In this document: positions 44,250-53,314 of the stretch, one piece after another
Layout of the letters: each line of letters opens with the position of its first letter
How positions within the stretch are numbered: position 1 is the first letter of the stretch
NCBI GenBank assembly: GCA_963815305.1
Contig: CAWFFW010000001.1
Span: 3,410,001-3,474,000 of the forward strand
Direction of reading: 5' to 3'
DNA: 64,000 nucleotides
Origin: CAXBID01 sp963815305
GTDB taxonomy: Bacteria; Bacteroidota; Bacteroidia; Flavobacteriales; Flavobacteriaceae
Translations under genes and position numbers: made by a program
Notes under the pieces: generated by a model
The model's input: only the letters and a program-made list of their open reading frames with translations
Database searches by the model: none
Told to the model about the DNA's origin: nothing

Positions 44250-44546
44250 TTAACTTTTATGGCGTAATTTTCTAGCACCAAAAAAAGCTGCACCAGCTAA
44301 TAAAAGACTAAGGCCACCATCTAAAGGCACTGAATCACCTTTTTTATTTCCTTTGTTTCCGCTGGCACCGTTGTTGTTGGTAGATGCTCCATTAGTCTGT
44401 GTAAACCCGCTGTTGTTATTGTATTGGCCATTGTTATTTTCTGTGCCTTTGCCTTTGACTTTATCTTTGTCATTCTTAGCGTCCATATTAGTGCTATAAC
44501 ATAAAGCTACTAACATAAGAGATATTGTTATAATTTTTGTTTTCAT
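44250..44546 (-). CDS. Small Asn/Gly-rich secreted protein with PID-CTERM-like sorting signal
   Basis: A 98-aa protein in three parts: an N-terminal signal peptide (about 1-23), a low-complexity Asn/Gly/Ser/Lys middle, and a C-terminal tripartite sorting signal. The signal is a short PLDGG motif, a hydrophobic helix (LSLLLAGAAFFGA) and a basic end (RKLRHKS). This fits the flavobacterial PID-CTERM type, which is processed by an exosortase/archaeosortase-like system elsewhere in the genome (family knowledge; none is encoded here). A TAATTTTG box lies at 44583-44576 on the minus strand. Its own role is unknown. Confidence 0.75.
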   Translation of the reverse strand: MKTKIITISLMLVALCYSTNMDAKNDKDKVKGKGTENNNGQYNNNSGFTQTNGASTNNNGASGNKGNKKGDSVPLDGGLSLLLAGAAFFGARKLRHKS

Positions 44547-44676
44547 TTTTTTATTATTTCTTAAATTAATCTAAGCAAAATTACTGCAACTTTATACACA
44601 AATTTTATTTTTTCGATATAATACATTTTATAACTTCAAAATGATTTAAGATGTATTTTGTTTGTAATCTGTAGCT

Positions 44677-45108
44677 TTAATTACCTCTCATTTCAGCTTT
44701 TCTCATTGGCATGATATCGATTATGCCAAATAAATTCTTGCAATCTAAAATAGATTCTTGCCTTAACTTAATACCTCCATCTAAGCCTATGAGCAGAATT
44801 TCAAAATCTGATGTTGTTTTTTTATATTTTTTATAAAGCTTTGGAGATTTTTTCCATTCAACAGAGTTTTCCAATCCTAATTTGTAGCGGTCTTTTTTGA
44901 TATGATACACAAGTAATTTACGTTCTAAAAGCCCATCGATACACGCTTGAAGTTCACCAATCTGATTATTATAAACAGAATTATCTAGGTTATTTACTAT
45001 GACTAACAATATTCTGTTATTCCATTTATGAGCTGTAAGATCTTGCCCCATTGAAAAGCTTGTTTTGAAAACAAATAAAGTTAATATGATAATTTTTATA
45101 TGAGACAT
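44677..45108 (-). CDS. DUF4174 secreted protein
   Basis: A 143-aa protein with signal peptide (to about residue 22, SMGQ) and a thioredoxin-like-sized alpha/beta domain: HKWNNRILLVIVNN near the N-terminus, FEILLIGLDGGIKLRQE and FGIIDIMPMRKAEM at the end, the hallmark of DUF4174. No CxxC is present at the expected thioredoxin position, so redox activity is not supported. It lies 27 nt downstream of the M1 peptidase gene and is likely co-transcribed with it. Confidence 0.82.
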   Translation of the reverse strand: MSHIKIIILTLFVFKTSFSMGQDLTAHKWNNRILLVIVNNLDNSVYNNQIGELQACIDGLLERKLLVYHIKKDRYKLGLENSVEWKKSPKLYKKYKKTTSDFEILLIGLDGGIKLRQESILDCKNLFGIIDIMPMRKAEMRGN

Positions 45109-45135
45109 AATACATCATAATTAAATACAGAATCA

Positions 45136-47367
45136 CTAATTTTTCTTTTCTTTAAAACGATCAAAATCCGATAGTGTTTCAGTTTTAGGAAAGCTATTGT
45201 TTTCTATATTGATGTCAGCAAATTCAAAATTAGGATCTAAATTTATTTTACTAACCTCTTTCTCCTTTATAAATGTTTGTTGCGTTTCATATTCATTTCT
45301 GCGCCAAATTTGTGCTGGTAGTCTATCTATGTCTTTTGAACCATCAGTGTAAATCCATTCTATGGTGACAGGCATAATAAGTCCGCCAATGTTTTTAATA
45401 GTTAATTCATAGATATTTTTTCCAGATATCTGTTTTCGCACCTCTGTTTCATTTATGCGTGATAGAAATTGACCATATGCAGAGTCGGGGGTTGTTGTCA
45501 TATTTATTACTTCAGGTCCGTTTGAAAAATCCTTTGCTTCACCATTGTCGGAACTCTCTAAAGCTTTAATTTTAATTTTCGAAGTTTTATTTTGGTCTTC
45601 GATATTGGTATTTTCTTCGTAAACCCTAAACCATTTAACATTATCTAGTTCAATATCAACATTATCAGTTGTAAAAAACCAGCCTCTAAAAAACCAATTT
45701 AAATCAGTTGCTGTAGCGTCTTCAAGAGTTCTGAACAAATCTGATGGATTTGGATGTTTATATTTCCAACGGTTAGCATATTCTTTAAAGGCCTCATCAA
45801 ATAATTCTTTACCAATAATGGAGTTGCGAAGCATTTGTAAACCAACGGTAGGTTTTATGTAAAAATTAGATCCAAATTGACTCATTATTTCATTATCAGA
45901 AGTTGTCATAATGGGGCGTAAAATATTTTTGTCACCACTCATAAATGGTATGATACTTTTTGGTGTTACGCTATTAAAATCAGGGTAGCGCTCTGCAACA
46001 GTGCGTTGGTGTAAAAACGTATTTAAACCTTCGTCCATCCACATCCATTTACGTTCATCAGAGCTTACAATCATCGGGAACCAGTTGTGACCTACTTCAT
46101 GAATAATAGTACCAATCATTCCTGCTTTGGCTGCATCACTAATAATGCCATTTTTATCTGGCCTACCTCCATTAAAACTAATCATGGGAAATTCCATCCC
46201 AATATTAGAGGTATTTACAGATATGGCCACAGGATAAGGATAATCAAATGTAGCTTCCGAATACACTTCAAGGGCATGCATAATAGCTTTGGTAGACTCT
46301 TCTTGCCACACGGGTAAGCCTTCTTTTGGATAAAAAGACATAGCCATTACTGTGTTTGTTGGTAATTTTACTGCTTGTGCATCCCACATAAATTTTCTGG
46401 ATGATGCAAAAGCAAAATCACGTACATTTTTAGCATTGTATTTCCAAGTCTTTTGTTTAGTGGATTTTAATTTTTCGTTAGCTTCTGCTTCTTCTTTAGT
46501 GATAATCATGATAGGCTTATCAAAGGTTTTTTTAGCTTCATCTATTCTTTTACGTTGCGTTTTACTAAGTACATGTTCAGCGTTTTTCAATGTACCAGTT
46601 GATGCTACAATATGGTCAGCAGGAACCGTAATTTCAACGTCGTAATCGCCAAATTCTAATGCAAACTCACCAAGCTTTTGAAATTGCTGATTTTGCCAAC
46701 CTTCAGTATCATTATAGACCGCCATTCTAGGAAACCAGTGTGCAATGAGGTAAACAGTATTATCATCTTCAGGGAAATATTCATAACCTTCACGAGATAG
46801 TAAATACATACTTCTGTCAGTGATTGGATAAGACCATCCTATTGAAAAGCTAAACGATTCACCAGATTTTAAAGGTTGATTTAATTTAACCTTCATCATG
46901 GTATTATTCACTAATGATTTTAGGGTGTTTCCTGAAGAGTCTTTTATATATTTTATAGAATATCCTGCAGGAAAATCAATAGCTCTGGTAAGAAATTGCA
47001 TTTGACGCGATGTTATACCTTCTTTTATGTTATTATTGATATCGCCAAAATCTTCGTTTTCTTTTTTATTTACATTTTGTTCAAGCTGAATCCATAAATA
47101 ACCTAAAGCATCAGGTGAGTTATTAAAATAAGTAATAGTTTCATCACCACTAAGCGTATTGTTTTTTTCATCAATGGTTGCCTTAATAGTATAATTGGCA
47201 CGTTGCTGCCAATAGGCCTCTCCTGGTGCTCCGCTGGCCGTTCTATAAGTGTTTGGTTGAGCAATCATTTTATCTATGGGTTCAAATTTTCCTTGCCAAG
47301 GTTGTGATTGTGCTTGAAAATTTAAATAGCAGAATAATGAAATTAAAAGTAGTGAAAATAGACGCAT
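45136..47367 (-). CDS. M1-family metallopeptidase (secreted aminopeptidase)
   Basis: A 743-aa zinc peptidase with a signal peptide (to about residue 20, FQAQS). The catalytic site is intact: HEVGHNW with His423, Glu424 and His427, and Glu446 in WMWMDEGLNTF as the third zinc ligand, the normal 18-residue spacing. The N-terminal beta domain carries the substrate-recognition region, here TSNIGMEFPMISFNGG in place of the classical GAMEN. The tail is about 170 residues of beta-rich sequence with no T9SS signal that I recognise. It would degrade peptides in the periplasm or outside. Confidence 0.9.
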   Translation of the reverse strand: MRLFSLLLISLFCYLNFQAQSQPWQGKFEPIDKMIAQPNTYRTASGAPGEAYWQQRANYTIKATIDEKNNTLSGDETITYFNNSPDALGYLWIQLEQNVNKKENEDFGDINNNIKEGITSRQMQFLTRAIDFPAGYSIKYIKDSSGNTLKSLVNNTMMKVKLNQPLKSGESFSFSIGWSYPITDRSMYLLSREGYEYFPEDDNTVYLIAHWFPRMAVYNDTEGWQNQQFQKLGEFALEFGDYDVEITVPADHIVASTGTLKNAEHVLSKTQRKRIDEAKKTFDKPIMIITKEEAEANEKLKSTKQKTWKYNAKNVRDFAFASSRKFMWDAQAVKLPTNTVMAMSFYPKEGLPVWQEESTKAIMHALEVYSEATFDYPYPVAISVNTSNIGMEFPMISFNGGRPDKNGIISDAAKAGMIGTIIHEVGHNWFPMIVSSDERKWMWMDEGLNTFLHQRTVAERYPDFNSVTPKSIIPFMSGDKNILRPIMTTSDNEIMSQFGSNFYIKPTVGLQMLRNSIIGKELFDEAFKEYANRWKYKHPNPSDLFRTLEDATATDLNWFFRGWFFTTDNVDIELDNVKWFRVYEENTNIEDQNKTSKIKIKALESSDNGEAKDFSNGPEVINMTTTPDSAYGQFLSRINETEVRKQISGKNIYELTIKNIGGLIMPVTIEWIYTDGSKDIDRLPAQIWRRNEYETQQTFIKEKEVSKINLDPNFEFADINIENNSFPKTETLSDFDRFKEKKN

Positions 47368-47595
47368 TTTTAAAGGAGTTAGTCGTTATAAATTAATGTA
47401 ACAATATAATAATTTTATGACAATAATTTAGATTTTTGTTTTGATAATCAGTAATTTGATAGCAAATTGATGCTATTATGTTAAAATATGAAATTAATCT
47501 AAACTCAATATTTTGAATTATAAAAGTTGAATGTCAAATGAAATTAATTTTTAGATTAAATACACTAAAAATCCTTTAAAACAATAGGCTTTAGC

Positions 47596-47626
47596 TTGTT
47601 TTCTGTATGTGTGTTTACTACATTTG
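47596..47626 (+). promoter_or_regulatory. Promoter for inorganic pyrophosphatase
   Basis: TTG (47596-47598), 20 nt spacer, TACATTTG (47619-47626). The ATG follows 23 nt downstream. The whole promoter lies within an in-frame upstream extension, confirming the shorter start. Confidence 0.7.
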
Positions 47627-47649
47627 CAACCCTAGATAGAAACAAAATC

Positions 47650-48177
47650 ATGACTAAAAAAACAAAATTAACTTTTGATGTACTTATAGAAATACCAAAA
47701 GGAAGCAGAAATAAATACGAATACGATTTTACATTACACAAAATTCGTTTTGATAGAACCTTGTTTTCTTCAATGATGTATCCTGGAGATTACGGCTTCA
47801 TACCCGAAACTTTAGCTTTAGATCATGATCCTTTAGATGTATTAGTATTATCAACCGAGCCATCTTATCCCATGGTAGTTATGGAAGTTAGACCAATAGG
47901 TGTTTTTCATATGACTGATGAAAAAGGACCAGATGAGAAAATTATTTGTGTGCCAGTATCCGATCCTATATGGAATAAGCGATCTGATATAGCAGACTTA
48001 AATCCTCATAGATTAAAAGAGATAGAACATTTCTTTCAAGTATATAAAGATTTAGAAAAGAAAAAAGTTGACGTTGGAGGTTGGGGTAATGCTGAGGAAG
48101 CAATAAAGATTTATCATCAATGTGTGCAACGCTATGAAGATAGTGAACATAAAAAGAAACGTTCTTTTTCAATATAA
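47650..48177 (+). CDS. ppa: Soluble inorganic pyrophosphatase
   Basis: A 175-aa family I pyrophosphatase hydrolysing PPi to phosphate with Mg2+. ATG 47650 is fixed by the promoter at 47596-47626. Conserved: EIPKGSRNKYEYD, PGDYGFIPETLALDHDPLDVLVL with the metal-binding acidic cluster, and the C-terminal GGWGNAEEA (usual KxxxGW region altered but present as DVGGWG). It is followed by a terminator and then by a membrane pyrophosphatase, so soluble and energy-conserving PPases sit side by side. Confidence 0.95.
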   Translation: MTKKTKLTFDVLIEIPKGSRNKYEYDFTLHKIRFDRTLFSSMMYPGDYGFIPETLALDHDPLDVLVLSTEPSYPMVVMEVRPIGVFHMTDEKGPDEKIICVPVSDPIWNKRSDIADLNPHRLKEIEHFFQVYKDLEKKKVDVGGWGNAEEAIKIYHQCVQRYEDSEHKKKRSFSI

Positions 48178-48212
48178 TTATCAAATTAATAAAATAAAGC
48201 TTCAAAACTGAG

Positions 48213-48240
48213 CCATCTTTAATTTAAGGTGGTTTTTTTT
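48213..48240 (+). terminator. Terminator after ppa
   Basis: CCATCTT (48213-48219) pairs with AAGGTGG (48226-48232, one G-U pair), followed by eight T. It separates ppa from hppA. Confidence 0.8.
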
Positions 48241-48305
48241 ATCACTTATATTTTCCTATTTTTAACTCCTTTAAAAAATAACTAATTTAAACTAACTAAC
48301 TTAAT

Positions 48306-50642
48306 ATGGAATTAATAGTAAAATTTTTACCGCTTTTTGGTGTTGTAGCTTTAATTTTCGTTTTTCTAAAAAGCGGATGGGTTTCGAAACAAGACGTTGG
48401 TAATGAAAAAATGTCACGTATAGCTAAGAACATTGCAGACGGAGCCATGGCATTTTTAAAGGCCGAATACAAGGTCTTAGCAATTTTTGTGGTCGCGGTC
48501 GCGGTTTTGCTATATTTTAAAGGTGCCTCGGAAGTGGGCTCTAGCGGCATGGTAGCCATATCATTCATTGTAGGTGCTATTTGTTCTGCCTTAGCAGGAT
48601 TTATCGGTATGAAAGTGGCGACCAAAGCGAATGTTAGAACTACGGAAGCTGCAAGAACATCATTAGGACGCGCATTAGAGGTGGCGTTTGCTGGAGGTGC
48701 TGTAATGGGTTTAGGTGTTGTAGGTTTGGGTATTTTAGGATTAAGTGGATTATTTATGATATATCAGGGCTTATGGCCTGGAGCAGAAAATTTAACATTG
48801 GTATTAAATGTGCTTTCTGGATTTTCATTAGGTGCATCATCTATAGCCTTATTTGCCCGTGTTGGGGGAGGTATTTATACTAAAGCTGCTGATGTTGGCG
48901 CTGATTTAGTGGGTAAAGTGGAAGCTGGTATTCCAGAAGATCATCCTTTAAACCCCGCTACCATTGCAGATAATGTAGGAGATAATGTAGGAGACGTTGC
49001 TGGTATGGGAGCTGATTTATTTGAATCATATGTAGGCTCTATAATAGGAACCATGGTATTAGGAGCTTTTATCTTAACACCAGATTTTAGTGGTTTAGGA
49101 GCCGTTTATTTACCTTTAGTTCTTGGTGCTGTTGGTATCATAATGTCAATCTTAGGAACATTTTTTGTAAAAGTAAAAGATGGTGGAAATCCACAAACCG
49201 CATTAAATATAGGAGAATTTGGTTCTGCAGGATTAATGGTCATAGCATCTTATTTTATAATTAATTCATTAATTCCTGAATCTGTTGAAGGTTTGCCATT
49301 CGGGGCCATGGGTGTATTTTGGGCCACAATTGCTGGTTTGGTTGCTGGTTTAGGTGTTGGAAAAATAACTGAGTATTATACGGCTACGGGCAAAAAACCT
49401 GTGATGTCCATAGTTAAACAATCAGAAACTGGCGCAGCTACAAATATTATTGCTGGTTTAGGAGTTGGTATGATGTCGACCATGATTCCTATTCTTTTAA
49501 TTGCCGCTGCTATTATGGTATCACATCATTTTGCAGGTTTATACGGTATTGCCATTGCTGCAGTTGGTATGTTAGCAAACACAGGTATTCAATTAGCGGT
49601 TGATGCTTACGGGCCAATTTGTGATAATGCAGGTGGTATTGCTGAAATGGCTGAATTACCGAGTGAGGTTCGTGAACGTACCGATAAATTAGATGCTGTT
49701 GGTAATACAACTGCAGCTGTTGGTAAAGGATTTGCCATTGCTTCTGCAGCTTTAACAGCCTTGGCTTTATTTGCGGCTTTTATGAAGACTGCTGGTGTTA
49801 TAGCTATTGATGTGTCTCAACCAAAAATTATGGCTGGATTATTAGTTGGAGGTATGTTGCCTTTTGTATTTTCTGCGCTATCAATGAATGCTGTTGGTCG
49901 TGCAGCTATGGCTATGATTGAAGAAGTTCGTCGTCAATTTAGAGATATTCCTGAACTAAAAGCGGCATTAGTAATAATGCGTAAGTATGATTCTGATATG
50001 ACAAAAGCATCAGAAGCTGATAGAAAGATTTTTGATGCTGCTGATGGTGTTGCCGATTACAGTAAATGTATCGATATTTCAACAAAAGCTTCTATTAGAG
50101 AAATGGTATTGCCAGGTTTATTAGCTATTGCCGTTCCCGTTGCTGTTGGTTTTATTGGTGGCGCAGAAATGCTTGGAGGCTTACTTGCTGGTGTAACCAC
50201 TTGTGGAGTTTTAATGGCTATTTTTCAATCAAATGCAGGTGGAGCTTGGGATAATGCTAAAAAAACAATTGAAGAGCAAGGTAAAAAAGGGACGGATGCA
50301 CATAAAGCTGCCGTTGTTGGAGATACTGTTGGAGATCCATTTAAAGATACCTCTGGACCGTCATTAAACATCTTATTAAAATTAATGTCAGTTGTAGCTT
50401 TAGTAATTGCACCAAGTATAGCCATTACTTCTGAAGGATTAGCATCTTATAATTCTGATAAGGGGGCTATTGAAAATGTTAATATGCATAAAGAAGTTAA
50501 AGTTAAAATGACCACAAATAGTGACGGTACAGTCAAAGCAGTAGTAACCACTATAACTACTGAAAATGACGAGGAAACCACAAGTTATAAAACTTTTAGT
50601 GGAAATGAAGAAGAAGTAAAAGCTAATATTGATATACTATAA
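48306..50642 (+). CDS. hppA: Membrane-bound ion-translocating pyrophosphatase with C-terminal extension
   Basis: A 778-aa integral membrane pump coupling PPi hydrolysis to Na+ or H+ export. Signature stretches: DVGADLVGKVEAGIPEDHP, DNVGDNVGDVAGMGADLFESY and GDTVGDPFKDTSGPSLN. VGNTTAAVGKGFAIASA has Ala at the position that separates K+-dependent from K+-independent (Lys) enzymes, so this is a K+-dependent form, commonly Na+-pumping. After the last TM helix there is an unusual soluble tail of about 70 residues (EVKVKMTTNSDGTVKAVV onward), acidic and Thr-rich. The gene has its own terminator. Confidence 0.93.
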   Translation: MELIVKFLPLFGVVALIFVFLKSGWVSKQDVGNEKMSRIAKNIADGAMAFLKAEYKVLAIFVVAVAVLLYFKGASEVGSSGMVAISFIVGAICSALAGFIGMKVATKANVRTTEAARTSLGRALEVAFAGGAVMGLGVVGLGILGLSGLFMIYQGLWPGAENLTLVLNVLSGFSLGASSIALFARVGGGIYTKAADVGADLVGKVEAGIPEDHPLNPATIADNVGDNVGDVAGMGADLFESYVGSIIGTMVLGAFILTPDFSGLGAVYLPLVLGAVGIIMSILGTFFVKVKDGGNPQTALNIGEFGSAGLMVIASYFIINSLIPESVEGLPFGAMGVFWATIAGLVAGLGVGKITEYYTATGKKPVMSIVKQSETGAATNIIAGLGVGMMSTMIPILLIAAAIMVSHHFAGLYGIAIAAVGMLANTGIQLAVDAYGPICDNAGGIAEMAELPSEVRERTDKLDAVGNTTAAVGKGFAIASAALTALALFAAFMKTAGVIAIDVSQPKIMAGLLVGGMLPFVFSALSMNAVGRAAMAMIEEVRRQFRDIPELKAALVIMRKYDSDMTKASEADRKIFDAADGVADYSKCIDISTKASIREMVLPGLLAIAVPVAVGFIGGAEMLGGLLAGVTTCGVLMAIFQSNAGGAWDNAKKTIEEQGKKGTDAHKAAVVGDTVGDPFKDTSGPSLNILLKLMSVVALVIAPSIAITSEGLASYNSDKGAIENVNMHKEVKVKMTTNSDGTVKAVVTTITTENDEETTSYKTFSGNEEEVKANIDIL

Positions 50643-50709
50643 ATATTACGCAAAACTTTAAATTCAATGTCATTGAAGAAGATGATGACTTTTAAAAAAT
50701 AAATTTCAC

Positions 50710-50745
50710 CACAAAAAAACTACGTTTACAGCGTGGTTTTTTGTG
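50710..50745 (+). terminator. Terminator after hppA
   Basis: A long imperfect stem pairs CACAAAAAAACTACG (50710-50724) with CGTGGTTTTTTGTG (50732-50745). It ends 15 nt before the next ATG. Confidence 0.8.
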
Positions 50746-50760
50746 CCTTTAATAGTATTT

Positions 50761-51762
50761 ATGTTCAAAAAAGATCCACTCCAAATTATTGCGTTCCAAA
50801 CCTACGGAACATTCAATCATCTATACTTAAGAGGAAGGGCTTTAGAAGATGAAAGTATAAACTTAGAACAAAAAGGCGTATTCAAATTACTTTTGAACGC
50901 ATGGAAACGCTTTGAAACAGACGAGATAAAAAACACAGAACTCACTGTTAAAATGGGCGACAATAAATTTTTTTATGTCAAAACTGATAACGATGGGTAT
51001 TTTAAGTTAGACGAAGTTGTTGATGATATTAGTAATTATGCTAATGAAGAAGGTTGGGTAAATTTTGAATTTTCTTATAGGCAGGAACAAATTTCAAGAA
51101 TTATTCAATCGGAAAATCGCTTTCCAGGACAAATGCTCATTCCTTCAAAAAAAGCTTCTTTTGGCGTTATTAGCGATATAGATGACACCATTTTACATAC
51201 TGGCTTAACCTCCATTTTAAAGTGGCGTGTTATTTTAAACACGTTGCTAAAATCATCAGGGAAAAGACTTCCTTTAGAAGGAGCTCCAGAATTTTATCAC
51301 TTATTACATCAAGGTAAAACAGGAGTCGAAGCCAATCCTATGTTTTATGTTAGTCATAGTCCGTGGAATTTATATCGCTACTTAGAATATTTTTTAAAGA
51401 AAAATAATTTCCCAAAAGGGCCTATTATCTTGAGAAACTTCCCAAAACCATTCTCAAAAAAGAGTAAAGATGAGAAGCCACAAAAACAAAAGGAAATTTT
51501 AAATATTTTAGAAGCATATCCGAGCTTAAAATTTGTATTGATTGGAGATAGTGGTGAACACGACCCAGATATCTATATGGAAATTGCCGAGGCGTATCCA
51601 GATAGAATATTAGCTATATATTTACGAAGCGTTAAACACAAAAGGAAAATGCTTAGGGTTTCTGGATTGTATAAAAATTATAAAACTACACCAGTTTTAT
51701 TAGTGGAAAGTAGTAAAGAAGCTATAGAACATGCTAGTAAACAAGGGTTTGTAAAACCTTAA
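50761..51762 (+). CDS. App1-type phosphatidate phosphatase catalytic domain protein
   Basis: A 333-aa cytosolic HAD-type phosphatase. ATG 50761 (MFKKDPLQIIAFQTYG) is preferred; a GTG start at 50743 would lie in the terminator. An N-terminal beta-rich domain (about 1-120) is followed by the catalytic core SFGVISDIDDTILHTG with the DxDxT nucleophile motif, YVSHSPWNLYRYLEYFLKKN, and KFVLIGDSGEHDPDIYMEIA. This is the DUF2183/APP1 family, whose yeast member dephosphorylates phosphatidic acid. It overlaps the convergent dNK stop by 4 bp. Confidence 0.88.
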   Translation: MFKKDPLQIIAFQTYGTFNHLYLRGRALEDESINLEQKGVFKLLLNAWKRFETDEIKNTELTVKMGDNKFFYVKTDNDGYFKLDEVVDDISNYANEEGWVNFEFSYRQEQISRIIQSENRFPGQMLIPSKKASFGVISDIDDTILHTGLTSILKWRVILNTLLKSSGKRLPLEGAPEFYHLLHQGKTGVEANPMFYVSHSPWNLYRYLEYFLKKNNFPKGPIILRNFPKPFSKKSKDEKPQKQKEILNILEAYPSLKFVLIGDSGEHDPDIYMEIAEAYPDRILAIYLRSVKHKRKMLRVSGLYKNYKTTPVLLVESSKEAIEHASKQGFVKP

Positions 51763-52373
51763 AATAACCCGTTAATTTCAGCATCAATAGTATTAATTAC
51801 GTTACCTAAATCTTCTGGATTATCTACAAAATCGAGCTTGTCAACGTCTATTATGAGTAGCTTTCCTTTAGTATAGTCATGTATCCAAGCTTCGTAACGC
51901 TCGTTCAATCTGCTTAAATAATCAATGCTTATTGAGTTTTCATATTCGCGTCCGCGTTTATGAATTTGCTTTACTAAATTGGGAATAGAGCTGCGTAAAT
52001 AGATTAAAACATCAGGTCCTTTGACTAAGGATTCCATTAAATCAAAAAGTGATTTATAATTTTCAAAATCACGATTCGTCATTAATCCCATGGCATGTAA
52101 ATTGGGAGCAAAAATATGAGCATCTTCATAAATAGTTCTATCTTGAATAATGTCTTTTCCACTTTGACGAATTTGTAAAACTTGTCGAAACCTGCTATTC
52201 AAGAAATACACCTGTAAATTAAAACTCCAACGTTCCATTTGATTATAAAAATCATCTAAATAAGGATTATCTACAACATCCTCAAGTTGAGCTTCCCATT
52301 TATAATGTTTTGCAAGTAATTTTGTAAGGGTAGTTTTTCCAGCGCCAATATTTCCGGCAACAGCAATATGCAT
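51759..52373 (-). CDS. Deoxynucleoside kinase
   Basis: A 204-aa kinase phosphorylating salvaged deoxynucleosides. It has the P-loop GNIGAGKTTLTKLL (7-20), the EDVVDNPYLDDFY region, QDRTIYEDAHIF with the DR(S/T) substrate motif, and the LID-like KQIHKRGREYE. It belongs to the dNK/dGK/dCK family; whether it prefers dA, dG or dC cannot be told. It lies 4 nt after the unknown secreted protein gene (52378), so the two are co-transcribed. Confidence 0.9.
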   Translation of the reverse strand: MHIAVAGNIGAGKTTLTKLLAKHYKWEAQLEDVVDNPYLDDFYNQMERWSFNLQVYFLNSRFRQVLQIRQSGKDIIQDRTIYEDAHIFAPNLHAMGLMTNRDFENYKSLFDLMESLVKGPDVLIYLRSSIPNLVKQIHKRGREYENSISIDYLSRLNERYEAWIHDYTKGKLLIIDVDKLDFVDNPEDLGNVINTIDAEINGLF

Positions 52374-52377
52374 AATC

Positions 52378-53157
52378 TCAATTGGTTTTTATTAGGTATT
52401 CAAAAAGGGTTTTATCATGGTAAATATACAAGGTTTCATTGATTACAAAAAACTGATCTATCAATAAATTTGGAATTGTAAGCGGAATTATTTTTTGTGT
52501 GTTTTTTGTTAAGTAAAATAAACCTTGTCCTTTTTTTAAAACAATATTTTCATTGCTTTCAGAAATTGCTGTATAACCATCATTTTCTATTTTTTTTAGC
52601 AGACTTCCAAAATAGTTGTAAATGTATAAATAATTTTTAGTGAGTAAATAACAGGTGTTATAATTACTTTTTAAATCTAGTACTTCGCTTTCAATTGGTA
52701 TTGTTTTTACTCTTGTAGATTTTGTTTTGTAGTCAAAAAGTTCTAGCTGTTGAGTATTTTGGTTAAAAACCCAAAGTGTATTATCATAGCCTGTTGAAAT
52801 ATTTGTTACATTTTTGTAGTCTTCAATGGTATTAAAGTCAATTTTAAATATTTCAGCTAATCTATTATCAAGAATGATAACCGTATTTAAATCTTTATAA
52901 AATAAATTTATTTTTAAAGGATTGAAAACATTAGCAGTTTCTAAATGGCCTAACAGTAAATTATTGTACGTTATTATTTTCGCCTCGTCCTTTTTATGAA
53001 AAACACTATTGTTTACATAATAGATAAATCCAAAATTATTAATAGAAACCATGGTTTCAACATCCAAGGTTGTATTTTTAATAAATGAAGTTTCAATAGT
53101 TTCTTGAGAGAAAATTGAAGTTGTAAATAATAAAAAAAGATAAACTATATGTTTCAT
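52378..53157 (-). CDS. Unknown secreted beta-propeller-like protein
   Basis: A 259-aa protein with signal peptide (MKHIVYLFLLFTTSIFSQ); start at 53157 is chosen for this, since the frame's earlier ATG at 53175 precedes a charged segment. The body consists of repeated short beta-strand blocks of about 40 residues with aromatic and Asn-rich turns (NTLWVFNQNTQQLELFDY, TCYLLTKNYLYIYNYFGSLL, NETLYIYHDKTLFEYL), suggesting a beta-propeller. No catalytic motif. It sits 4 nt upstream of the dNK gene; the functional link is unclear. Confidence 0.6.
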   Translation of the reverse strand: MKHIVYLFLLFTTSIFSQETIETSFIKNTTLDVETMVSINNFGFIYYVNNSVFHKKDEAKIITYNNLLLGHLETANVFNPLKINLFYKDLNTVIILDNRLAEIFKIDFNTIEDYKNVTNISTGYDNTLWVFNQNTQQLELFDYKTKSTRVKTIPIESEVLDLKSNYNTCYLLTKNYLYIYNYFGSLLKKIENDGYTAISESNENIVLKKGQGLFYLTKNTQKIIPLTIPNLLIDQFFVINETLYIYHDKTLFEYLIKTN

Positions 53158-53314
53158 GCGACTTGAAAAGTACAAAAATCAAACCGTTTTTTGTTCATTT
53201 TGAACACTAATAAGTTTAAGAATATTTTAACGTTTGATGTTTAAACTAAATATTTTTTTTTGTGTCTAACAACAATAATAAAAGCGAATCTAAACCTAAT
53301 AAATAATTTTTCAA

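Noticed and set aside
44677..45108. DUF4174 protein as an active thioredoxin-like enzyme
   Set aside because: No CxxC or other redox motif is visible at the expected place.
47440..47480. ATAGCA/TGCTAT hairpin upstream of ppa
   Set aside because: Only 6 bp, no T-run, and too far from the mapped promoter to support a role.
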